A DNA stretch of 64,000 nt from CALJTV01 sp034435835 (GTDB lineage: Bacteria; Chloroflexota; Dehalococcoidia; GIF9; UBA5629), in the NCBI GenBank assembly GCA_034435835.1, contig DAOTWF010000002.1:62001-126000 (forward strand), given 5' to 3'. The translations under genes were made by a program, and so were the position numbers. The notes beneath the pieces are model-generated. The model worked only from the letters and a program-made list of their open reading frames with translations, had not been told where the DNA came from and did no database searches. Shown here one piece after another: positions 54,046 through 61,770 of this stretch (within the stretch, counting starts at the first letter, position 1; each line of letters opens with the position of its first letter).

Positions 54046-54561
54046 TTATTCGTATGAACTCAATATTTCTTTAAGTTGACTTGGCTTCACCTTCCGGTGA
54101 ATATCCTGACCGACCGTTATCACAGGAGCCAATCCGCATGCACCAAGGCACCTTACAGTACTCAGCGAGAACTTGCCGTCGGCAGTGATCCCTTGCAGCT
54201 CCAAGCCGAAATCTTTTCTTAAGGATTTAAGAATCCTCTCAGCTCCCTTAACATAACAGCTTGTACCGAGACAGACTTGAATGACATATTTGCCCTTGGG
54301 AACGAGGGAGAAGAAATGATAAAAGCTGACTATACCGTAAACCTCACTAAGTGGGATTTTCATCTGACTGGCAATGACCCGCAGCATTGCTGGTGGCAAA
54401 TATCCCACAATACCCTGCACCTGCTGCAGCACCCGTATAATAGCACCAGCCTTACCGGAATTCTCCTCGATGACTCTGAGTATCTGCTGCCGTGTCTCAG
54501 GGTTGATAGCCTCCTCTGGCTTGACCATTGTATTAACGGTATCCGTCTTCTGCACAGTCAC
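54046..54561 (-). CDS. NuoE/HoxE-like [2Fe-2S] subunit
   Basis: The 171-residue protein has a helical N-terminus (VLQQVQGIVGYLPPAMLRVIA), EVYGIVSFYHFFSL, and the four Cys of the thioredoxin-like cluster site in CLGTSCYVKGA and RCLGACGLAPV. It is the first gene of the hydrogenase transcript. It starts at GTG 54561, or at an in-frame GTG two codons later, which fits GGGGGTG better. Confidence 0.93.
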   Translation of the reverse strand: MTVQKTDTVNTMVKPEEAINPETRQQILRVIEENSGKAGAIIRVLQQVQGIVGYLPPAMLRVIASQMKIPLSEVYGIVSFYHFFSLVPKGKYVIQVCLGTSCYVKGAERILKSLRKDFGLELQGITADGKFSLSTVRCLGACGLAPVITVGQDIHRKVKPSQLKEILSSYE

Positions 54562-55019
54562 CCCCTTGTCGATTTTCGGTAGACAATAGTCAACTTAAAC
54601 CCACGCCGCACTCGCAGCCCGTATACACAACACACCTTTAAATTTAGTATCCTCAAACTCACAGCGCAAATACATCGTACTTTTTGCCTAGATTTATGCC
54701 GTACTTTCAGCCACCACCCAAAATAGACAACTCCAAATCTGGACGATTCCTCAACACGTCTGGTTAGATTGTATCATATAAGCACACAGAATAAATAGCC
54801 GAACGGCATGATGAGGCAAATAAAAGGATATACCAGTCCAGTTACGCCGGCACTCGAGCCAGGATCTATAGGAGAGACCAACACTAGGAACAAACAGCAG
54901 ATCACATTGGAAGAATACCGGACTCTTATTCGAGAAAAAAGACCCTATCCTGGCTCTGCAACAACTCCTTATCTGTTATCGAACATAACGCCCGATTTTG
55001 TGGGGTTGTGCTCATTAGG
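54562..55019. other. Non-coding region upstream of the hydrogenase block
   Basis: No supported gene is seen. Two direct copies of CGTACTTT lie at 54676-54683 and 54700-54707 (24 bases apart), about 115-145 bases upstream of the NuoE-like start, possibly an operator. No consensus -35/-10 pair stands out on the minus strand. A plus-strand frame at 54808-55152 overlaps the small membrane gene and has no family features. Confidence 0.5.
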
Positions 55020-55226
55020 TCAACTCCTCGATAGAATAAAGCCAGCAACAAAGGCGATTGCAAGAAAGACTGCAAATATGATGGAAGCAGTCTCAATTGA
55101 AATTTTCAAAACTTTCTTTTTAGCCATAAAGTGGCGAGAGTATTCGCCATAAGTAATCAAGAAAGCCATCAGCGAGGCAACTAAGCCGAACGCAAATCCC
55201 ATTATTACCAAAAAAGTGAATATCAT
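55020..55226 (-). CDS. Small two-span membrane protein
   Basis: The 68-residue protein consists of two hydrophobic spans (residues 4-24 and 46-66) joined by a basic segment (EYSRHFMAKKKVLK). Its start overlaps the end of the dynamin-like gene by four bases, so it is the last gene of the fluoride-riboswitch operon. Family not recognised. A membrane partner of the dynamin-like protein is a possible role (inference). Confidence 0.65.
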   Translation of the reverse strand: MIFTFLVIMGFAFGLVASLMAFLITYGEYSRHFMAKKKVLKISIETASIIFAVFLAIAFVAGFILSRS

Positions 55227-57032
55227 TGCCGATCAAGCACCTTTTGAATTTCTTGAAGCTTGACCTCAAATGCATTGAGCTTCTCGAGTTCCTCATTTAT
55301 GCTATCAGCTTTCTGTATCCGCCGAGTTTGAGCTTCTTCAATGGCACCGCGGGTAGCACTGGCCAGCTCTTTTAGTTCTTTGTCGAGACCAAGAGAAAAT
55401 CGATAAAAGGTATCTTTGATGTTTTGTTTTGTTTCCCACTGCAGGTTGCTGACGTTACGCAACACTATGGCTTCTATGTCCTGCTGCAGCCACTTCTTGA
55501 TTCGGCGCAGAGCCACGCGGGGAGGAAGCAGCCACTCAAATATACCTCTTGGGATAGGACTCATGGCAACACTCCAGTTCTCGGTCACCCAGTATGGCTC
55601 ATGGCGTATCTCCAGTGTTTCTGAGCTTACACTAAGTGCAAAAGGTATATCGAAGAGATCTGCTGCCGTCCTCCGTATAATGTCAGCCAGAGCCTTAGCC
55701 TTTTCCTGATGGTTACTGAGCATTTCCTTAGTGTAATTATCAAGCAACTGCCTAGCTCTAGCTAGGCTTCCTTCAAACAAGCCTGGAATTGCCTCAGCTA
55801 ATTGGTTTCGTGCCGTCTCATCCATAGATCTGAATACCACACGCGATTGCCAGATTGTCTTCAATGATTGGAGATAATCTGGATTTGGCCTCTCGAATTA
55901 TCTTTGTGCACTCTTGATCCAGCGTTTCTATCGAGCGTTCCTTGTCACCCTTAAGTACATCTTGAGCCAATTGGTGCTGGTGCTCGACCTCCTCCAATTT
56001 TTGATTGAATACCACCAGGCAGCGCTCCAAATCTTCCATGGGAAGTGTGAGCGAACGCCTTTTCAGGTGCAGATGCAACAGGGCGTCTGCCAAGATATCC
56101 ATATATAGCCTGTTTAAGGACTTGTATCTTCCCTCAGCTAGAAACTTGACCAGATAGTTCTCTATATCAGACATCCCGCTACTTGCCCACAAGCGGTTAT
56201 TCCCTTCAGCCTCGCCTCTAAGCCTTGGCGTGCCGAGATTGTAAAAATTGTCTCATGGCCATGAAATTGTAACTGCTCTCTAAGAACTGTTTGGAAAAAT
56301 TCAATGGCTGCTCGGCGTTCGCCCTCATTGAGATAGTCTGCCTTGTTCATGATGAAAAAGACCCGGGCTGCTCTGTCACGAATTGCTTCCAGGAATTCTA
56401 TTTCTGCCTGAATTATGGGCGGGTCTGCCGAGACTACAAACAAAGCCCCGTCACATTGGGGTAAGAAGTTGAGTGTAACCCCGGTATTGTGTTGGGAGGT
56501 GGAGCCGATGCCCGGAGTATCAATAAGCACGACCCCGTTTTGCAGCAATTGAGAAGGATGGGCAACTTCAACACGCGACACGCCCAGATAATTCTTAGGG
56601 TTGCCTTCTTCGGTTACGTATTTGGTTAGAAATGCGTTTAATTCCTGCACATTTTCTGAATCACATTCTTCGATATGACCATCCAGAAAAATGACCTTAA
56701 TAATGCGTTTGGAACCAAATGACAGAAATATGGGGACTTGAGGTAGGCGGGATCACCGCTGCCGGGAGCAAGTCTTCTCCCAGAAGGGCGTTTAGCGGAG
56801 TGCTCTTACCTCGTTTAAACTGGCCAAGCACCGCCAGATTAAAGCGAGCCGACGTAAGCCGGCTTTCTAACCCATGGATGCGGTTTTGCTCGGGCGCAAA
56901 CTCCTCGCCTAACTCACCAAGTAGCTTCTGAGTATGTCGAAGAACAACAAGAAGTTCCTGAGCATTGTCTTCCTGACAGGCTCCTGTTATGCACGTAGTC
57001 TTTCCTGCCATCTCCTGTTTTTTATCGCTCAT
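55223..57032 (-). pseudogene. Dynamin-like GTPase broken by three frameshifts
   Basis: Four consecutive pieces in different frames together make one dynamin-family protein. The first (ATG 57032 after GGAG) holds the P-loop GQFKRGKSTPLNALLG. The second holds the G3 LIDTPGIGS and G4 MNKADYL motifs. The third and fourth are helical stalk regions, including a hydrophobic WLLPPRVALRRIKKWL segment. The frame changes near 56730, 56195 and 55840. The text around each break continues sensibly in the next frame, so each is a small indel rather than a domain boundary. It is a pseudogene unless the assembly is in error. It follows the toroid gene by 11 bases. Confidence 0.82.
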
Positions 57033-57042
57033 AGAGGTCTCC

Positions 57043-57903
57043 TTACAAAATTCCAATCCACCTTAAGATAGAAACTGCGTAAAAGGTATATTCCAGGGTA
57101 GGGATGCCCATAATGCCAGCTCTGGCAAAACCACCATTTTGCCTCTGACATTCTAGGACAAACTCAGTAATCCTGCCCGGGGAATTGGGCTTCTCACCCA
57201 GGTTGGTAAGACCCCCGACCAGCCAGAACAGGTCCTCAATGAAGTGCACCAGCCAATGATATTCTCTCCGTTTAAGGTAAGCCCTAGTACCTTCCAAATT
57301 CTTAATATCTGTTGCCAGCAACTTATGGATTTCTGTGGCATAGAACGTTGACGCCAGAGTTGAATGCCCGCTCTCACCATACCCTCCATTGTGGTTCAAA
57401 AAGCTGGAAACGAAGCTAGCAATCGCCTGCTCATCAAATTTAGCGCCGATTGACTTCAGTATACTTACAGCACGGTAAGTCTCCTCCAACTCCGAAGGTA
57501 CTTCAACGTAAATATTTTCCGTGGCACCAAAGCCTCCTGCCTTGTTCCGGTGTACTGCTATGTGATCCTGAGCGTATTCCCTGATGTCATCGGTTATTTC
57601 CCCAAGTTCTTTCACGACCTCGACTGCATTGAAGATGCCTGTGATACCGTTAAGAGTACCTTGTTTTATTTGCCTTAGGAAAAAGTTAACCACAGCCTCA
57701 GGGTTGTGGGGTTTCACACCCAAGAGGGCAAGGCTCTTTACAGCGAAGTAAGTATCCGTACCGCTGGAAGGTTGGATACGCGCAAAGAAATACCCCCCGT
57801 CTTCCAGTTGACACTTTTCTATGTAGGCGACTATTCTCTGGCGAAAGGAATCGTCCAGCCTATAAGAAGCCTCACTCTCTTTCACCAAATGTTTCTGCTG
57901 CAT
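57043..57903 (-). CDS. Prenyltransferase/squalene-cyclase-like alpha-toroid repeat protein
   Basis: The 286-residue protein contains repeated helical-hairpin motifs ending in GG-x-F/Y: CQLEDGGYFFAR, HRNKAGGFGATE, LNHNGGYGESG and CQRQNGGFARAG, with intervening TYFAVKSLALLG, TYRAVSILKSIG, STFYATEIHKLL and TFYAVSILRWIG helices. This alpha/alpha toroid is shared by protein prenyltransferase beta subunits and terpene cyclases. I see no DxDD cyclase motif and no clear zinc site, so the reaction is unknown. It is the first gene behind the fluoride-type riboswitch. Confidence 0.75.
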   Translation of the reverse strand: MQQKHLVKESEASYRLDDSFRQRIVAYIEKCQLEDGGYFFARIQPSSGTDTYFAVKSLALLGVKPHNPEAVVNFFLRQIKQGTLNGITGIFNAVEVVKELGEITDDIREYAQDHIAVHRNKAGGFGATENIYVEVPSELEETYRAVSILKSIGAKFDEQAIASFVSSFLNHNGGYGESGHSTLASTFYATEIHKLLATDIKNLEGTRAYLKRREYHWLVHFIEDLFWLVGGLTNLGEKPNSPGRITEFVLECQRQNGGFARAGIMGIPTLEYTFYAVSILRWIGIL

Positions 57904-57944
57904 AAATTACGTTACCATATGTTCACAAAATATAGCTGGCCAAC

Positions 57945-57975
57945 AAAAAACCTCTACTAGTCATGCCAGTAGAGG
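57945..57975 (-). terminator. Terminator of the fluoride-type leader
   Basis: On the minus strand CCTCTACT (57975-57968) pairs with AGTAGAGG (57958-57951), with loop GGCATGACT, followed by six T residues (57950-57945). The 5' arm overlaps the riboswitch pseudoknot strand. Confidence 0.88.
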
Positions 57976-58030
57976 CTATCATCCCACCAACGGGCTTTTC
58001 GGGGATTATCCCCAGGCGAGCTTCATCGCC
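57945..58030 (-). ncRNA. Candidate fluoride (crcB) riboswitch with terminator
   Basis: On the minus strand GGCGATGAAGCTCGCC forms the first hairpin. A short extra hairpin TGGGGATAATCCCC follows, then AAGCCC-GTTGGT-GGGATGAT and AGCCTCTAC. This is the fluoride riboswitch order, and it compares well with the Thermotoga example as I remember it (GGGCGATG..., GCCC...GGGCTGATG, GCCTCTACTG). The loop-to-tail pseudoknot GAAGCT/AGCCTC pairs at five of six positions. The tail is also the 5' arm of a terminator, as expected for fluoride-gated antitermination. The assignment was not scored against a model. Confidence 0.78.
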
Positions 58031-58042
58031 TTAGCTAATTGT

Positions 58043-58071
58043 AATATATCAGAAAAAGAATGTGCTGTAAA
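58043..58071 (-). promoter_or_regulatory. Candidate promoter of the fluoride-type leader
   Basis: On the minus strand TTTACA (58071-58066) and TATATT (58048-58043) are 17 bases apart. The predicted start near 58036 is a few bases before the riboswitch. The remaining bases up to tRNA-Lys hold nothing recognised. Confidence 0.65.
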
Positions 58072-58228
58072 CATATCGCTAAAAGCATAGCCGACAGCAA
58101 AATGGGTGACTTTGTTCTGTGTCGCGCCATTTAATGCAATAACATTACCCTTCTTACGAGTAAAAATTGGGAAAGTCGGCCTTCTTGGCGGAAATCGAAG
58201 CTAAAGAAAGGTAATAATATTAACTAAT

Positions 58229-58304
58229 TGGTAGGCCGTGCAGGAATCGAACCTGCGACACCCTGATTAAAAGTCAGGTGCTCTACCGACTGAGCTAACG
58301 GCCC
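58229..58304 (-). tRNA. tRNA-Lys (anticodon TTT), CCA encoded
   Basis: Acceptor stem GGGCCGT/ACGGCCT, D arm TAGCTCAGTCGGTAGAGC, anticodon arm CCTGA-CTTTTAA-TCAGG (TTT at 58271-58269), T arm with GGTTCGATTCC, discriminator A and genomic CCA. Confidence 0.97.
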
Positions 58305-58383
58305 GCGATAAACATTATAGCAAGCAGCACCCAACAGAAGAAAGTAAACCGAATCGCGGAGAGAGCCAGATCTAAAGAAAATG

Positions 58384-58680
58384 CTATTGAGCAGTCTGCT
58401 CTTTGGACCCTTCTGCGGAAAGAAGGGTGTGGATATACTGTGCTAAGGCCGGATGTATATCACAGATGAAACCGTCCCTAGTCACCTCCACTGAAAAGGT
58501 CAACCTTGCCGGCTTTCTCGGAGAGTTATCAAACTTACCCAAGCCGGAGTCATCCCATGGCATCTCTTTGCCCAGTACTTCCAGCATACCCCTTACATCG
58601 CGGGGCTGCTGCAGTACCACTTCAAAGCGCAACTGCTTAGCTAAAAGGTTGAGTTGGTCAGTTCTTAGTTTCACCCGCAT
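58384..58680 (-). CDS. Hypothetical protein of 98 residues
   Basis: The frame encodes a balanced soluble sequence with helical N-terminus (TDQLNLLAKQLRFEVVLQQ) and a beta-rich middle (ARLTFSVEVTRDGFICDI). No motif is recognised and no membrane segment or signal is seen. AGGAG lies about 14 bases before the ATG, somewhat far. It stands alone between tRNA-Lys and the DUF72 gene. Confidence 0.55.
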   Translation of the reverse strand: MRVKLRTDQLNLLAKQLRFEVVLQQPRDVRGMLEVLGKEMPWDDSGLGKFDNSPRKPARLTFSVEVTRDGFICDIHPALAQYIHTLLSAEGSKEQTAQ

Positions 58681-58845
58681 AGCTCAGCATTCACTCCTGT
58701 CATGAAACTTTTTGCTATCCACTGGCATCAGCCTCTAAACTTGACCTATGAAGTCTAGCATTTTAGTGCTCTGAAATCAACCACCTTCGTCTCGTCGTAT
58801 GCGCAAAACCCTTTTGCAGTACTACCAGACTGTCAAAAGACCACC

Positions 58846-59586
58846 TCACGAATTCAGAAACTGCGCCAGGGTATGTGCATTGCGCACCGCATAGGCTTCG
58901 GCATCGTTGTTAAAATAGATATACACAGCTTTCAAGTCCCTGCCTATCTCGCGAATCTTCGTCGCCCAAGTCTGGAGCTCTTCATCACTGTAGCAACTCC
59001 AGTACAACCCTATGCTGCCATGAAAGCGAAAATAAGCAAAGTCCGCTGTAGCCCTCACTGGGCAGGTGAATCCAGGCATATCAAACACACACAGCGCAGC
59101 ATTATACCGCTCCAGAAGACTGAAAACCTCGCCACTGAGCCACGACTCATCCCGGAACTCAAATACATGCCGATAACCCTGGGGCAAAGTCTGTAGAAAA
59201 GCCTTCAGAACATGCTCGTTCCGCTCATTCCATCTCATACCGGGCGGTAGCTGGTACAGAAGAGGCCCCAGCTTCTCCTTTAGAAAACCGGCTCTAGCCA
59301 GGAAATTTTGCAGCGGTTCTTCGGCTTCTCGCAGTCTCTTAATATGAGTAATAAAACGGCTCACCTTCACCGCAAGCACAAACTCCGGAGGCGACGACCT
59401 GTACCAGCCGGTGAAAGCCTGCTCAGATGGCAACCGGTAAAAGCTGTTGTTAAGCTCCACGGTATTGAAGTAATTTGCGTAGAACTCCAGCCACCTCGCC
59501 TTGGCAAGATCAGCGGGATAGAAATAACCCCGCCAGTGTTCATAGTGCCAGCCGCTGGTGCCGATAAAATATGCTGGCATATCCAC
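58846..59586 (-). CDS. DUF72 (YecE-like) TIM-barrel protein
   Basis: The 246-residue protein has the family signature YFIGTSGWHYEHWRGYFYP, FNTVELNNSFYRLPS, FVLAVKVSRFITHIKRL, LPPGMRWN, EFRDESW and YFRFHG. DUF72 proteins are widespread and their biochemical role is not settled. Length is normal. Confidence 0.92.
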   Translation of the reverse strand: MDMPAYFIGTSGWHYEHWRGYFYPADLAKARWLEFYANYFNTVELNNSFYRLPSEQAFTGWYRSSPPEFVLAVKVSRFITHIKRLREAEEPLQNFLARAGFLKEKLGPLLYQLPPGMRWNERNEHVLKAFLQTLPQGYRHVFEFRDESWLSGEVFSLLERYNAALCVFDMPGFTCPVRATADFAYFRFHGSIGLYWSCYSDEELQTWATKIREIGRDLKAVYIYFNNDAEAYAVRNAHTLAQFLNS

Positions 59587-59626
59587 CCCGTTAGAATTTA
59601 CCAGCTATCGCAAATATAATCATATC

Positions 59627-59887
59627 GTGAAGAACCAAAGGGAGACAATCGGAAAACTCACCCCTCGTGGACGCTTCCTGACCCATTCCCTGAAATGGGT
59701 TAGCGAAAGACATGCTGCCATACAAAGAGGAAAGCCTTCCCGCTTTTCCTCTGTATTGAGAATGCCCCTGTTTGCGGTCGAAATGTTGCTCGTAGCAATA
59801 GTTTTTGCACTGCTGCTTTTAGCTCTGGTCTTCTGCATCATGCTGATATTACCACGAATCAGAAAGGGTTCGCCGCGACCACGCTAA
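59627..59887 (+). CDS. Possible small C-terminal-anchored membrane protein
   Basis: From GTG 59627 the frame gives 86 residues with a basic N-terminus and one long hydrophobic stretch (MLLVAIVFALLLLALVFCIMLIL) before a basic end, a plausible membrane protein. There is no clear SD, and the longer frame overlaps the divergent DUF72 gene. It could be spurious. Confidence 0.35.
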   Translation: MKNQRETIGKLTPRGRFLTHSLKWVSERHAAIQRGKPSRFSSVLRMPLFAVEMLLVAIVFALLLLALVFCIMLILPRIRKGSPRPR

Positions 59888-59919
59888 AAGCTTTTACTCT
59901 ATGGGCATCCTCTCCCACA

Positions 59920-60696
59920 TCAAAGCTCTGATAGGCCAAACCTCATGCCATCACGAGCGGCAATAACTTTGATCCCAGTATCCTGAGCCAGCTTCTGGGC
60001 AATCTCCCAAGGTTTTGACCTCCAGATAGACATGCCAAAGTGGGTCAGTATAGCAACCCTGGGTTTTGCTTCCTGTATAATCCTTCTAGCTTCAGAAATA
60101 GCGAGGTGGTCAACGCCGTCCCTGGGCTCGAGCATAACCACATTTATCACCAGCAGCTCTCCACGATAGTAATCGGCTAAGCCGTCAAAATATTTAGTAT
60201 CAGTTATCCATGCCACAGTATGTCTGGGAGTACGAAAGATAAACCCATAGGTCTCCACAGGGTGTCTGTGTCTGACCGGTGTTTGGAAAAAAACATCCCC
60301 GACTGTATACTGACCGCCTTCTCTGAGAACCTCAACCTTCTCAGGGTAATCAAGCGCATAGGGGAAGACAACAGCACCATTATCAAAAGCATCAGCGGGG
60401 GCAAACAGCACTCCTCGACGCTCGAACCCACCCTCGGTCATTGCCTCAAGCATAATATTAACATCACCGGAGTGGTCGATGTGTTTGTGCGACAGGATAA
60501 TTCCCTTTAAATGTGTGGCATCCAGTTTCTTCTTCGCGCTGTGTACCAGACAGCCAGGTCCTGGATCTAGAAGCAGTTCCACATCGCCAAACTTCAGCCA
60601 AGCACCCCCCGATGCCAGCAGCTGCCTAATTACCACAAACCGGGCACCAGCAGTGCCCAAGAAAATTATGGAATCGTCCGAGTCCTGCACGACCAT
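59920..60696 (-). CDS. Metallo-beta-lactamase-fold hydrolase
   Basis: The 258-residue protein has IIFLGTAGARF, DPGPGCLVH, the metal motif LSHKHIDHSGDV (HxHxDH), a His in VRHRHPVETYGF, ITDTKYFD and LTHFGMS. These place it near RNase Z/PhnP/ComA-like hydrolases. There is no RNase Z exosite arm, so phosphodiesterase activity on small substrates is more likely than tRNA processing (inference). It stands alone and is divergent from the CinA-Nudix gene. Confidence 0.88.
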   Translation of the reverse strand: MVVQDSDDSIIFLGTAGARFVVIRQLLASGGAWLKFGDVELLLDPGPGCLVHSAKKKLDATHLKGIILSHKHIDHSGDVNIMLEAMTEGGFERRGVLFAPADAFDNGAVVFPYALDYPEKVEVLREGGQYTVGDVFFQTPVRHRHPVETYGFIFRTPRHTVAWITDTKYFDGLADYYRGELLVINVVMLEPRDGVDHLAISEARRIIQEAKPRVAILTHFGMSIWRSKPWEIAQKLAQDTGIKVIAARDGMRFGLSEL

Positions 60697-60764
60697 AATT
60701 ATACCAGTTCCTTACCTAGCCCTTTTGGCTATATTTTGCTAAAATCTCGCAGAAAGACGAGGCT

Positions 60765-61685
60765 ATGACTGAGCTACCGAATGAGATTGCCAGACGCATC
60801 CGGGAATACCATGACAAAACCGGCAAATTGCTGACTATAGGCACAGTCGAATCAGCCAGCGGCGGGAGGATCGGTGACAAAATAACCAATGTACCGGGTA
60901 GTTCCGATTATTACAAAGGCTCCATAGTCGCTTACAGCAACGAAATAAAGGCTAGAGTCGTTGGTGTGAGAAAACAGACACTGGCAAAAAGGGGTGCCGT
61001 AAGTTCCGAGGCTGCCCGGGAGATGGCAAAAGGTGGCAGAAAACTTCTAAAAGTAGACATTTGTATATCGGACACAGGCATTGCCGGACCTACAGGCGCC
61101 ACGGAGGGAAAACCTGTGGGGCTCTTTTACATAGGACTTTCAGCCGCCGACGCCGAGTGGGTCAGGGAACACCGTTTCCACGGCGATAGAGAGACGAACA
61201 AACAGAAAGCCACTGAAACTGCCTTGGGACTGCTAAAGGAATACCTAGAAACCTGTCTGGAAAAGGCGACCATGGGTCCCCTCGAGGAGAAACATGTTGT
61301 TACCTGCTTTCTTGAGCATGAAGGCAAAATCCTGTTGCTCAGACGAAGCGCCAGAGTGAGCACGTACCGCCGAAGTTGGGCTGGAGTCAGTGGTTACATC
61401 GAAACGAACGACGTCGACCAAGCCTACGCCGAGATAAGAGAGGAGACGGAGCTCTACAAGAACGACGTGAAACTCGTCCGTAAAGGAGAACCAATAGAGG
61501 TCATCGACAGGAACCTGAATAGAAAATGGGTCGTGCATCCGTTTCTGTTCCACGTCAAGGACCCAGACAAGATCAAAATCGACTGGGAACATACAGAAAT
61601 GAGGTGGGTCAAACCCGGCGAGGTGAAACGGTACCATACTGTCCCTGGCTTGAAGGAGGCACTGGACCGCGTATACAGGCGCTAA
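60765..61685 (+). CDS. CinA (NMN amidase)-Nudix fusion protein
   Basis: Residues about 5-160 match the CinA C-terminal domain: TIGTVESASGGRIGDKITNVPGSS, FKGS-like YYKGSIVAYSNEIK, GAVSSEAAREMA, and DTGIAGPTGATEGKPVGLFYIGL. Residues about 175-306 are a Nudix domain (VVTCFLEHEGKILLLRRS, then GYIETNDVDQAYAEIREETEL). Compared with the Nudix consensus GX5EX7REUXEEXGU the box is two residues short and lacks its Arg and last Gly, but keeps the E..EE core. CinA amidase makes nicotinate mononucleotide from NMN. The fused Nudix may act on ADP-ribose or NAD-like nucleotides, a role filled in full-length CinA by a different N-terminal domain. Confidence 0.88.
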   Translation: MTELPNEIARRIREYHDKTGKLLTIGTVESASGGRIGDKITNVPGSSDYYKGSIVAYSNEIKARVVGVRKQTLAKRGAVSSEAAREMAKGGRKLLKVDICISDTGIAGPTGATEGKPVGLFYIGLSAADAEWVREHRFHGDRETNKQKATETALGLLKEYLETCLEKATMGPLEEKHVVTCFLEHEGKILLLRRSARVSTYRRSWAGVSGYIETNDVDQAYAEIREETELYKNDVKLVRKGEPIEVIDRNLNRKWVVHPFLFHVKDPDKIKIDWEHTEMRWVKPGEVKRYHTVPGLKEALDRVYRR

Positions 61686-61770
61686 ACAAACTCTATAAGA
61701 GCGCCATAACACATAAACAGGGCAACGAGCAATAAGCCAAGACTGCTTCTGAAAAAGGAGCCGGAAAGGG

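Noticed and set aside
24669..54688. Shared 13-mer GCAAAAAGTACGA upstream of the division cluster and of the hydrogenase block as a common operator
   Set aside because: Matches of this length are expected by chance many times in 64 kb on two strands, and the positions relative to promoters differ.
54808..55152. Plus-strand frame of 114 codons
   Set aside because: It overlaps the small membrane gene whose start couples to the dynamin-like gene, shows no family motif and has no clear SD.
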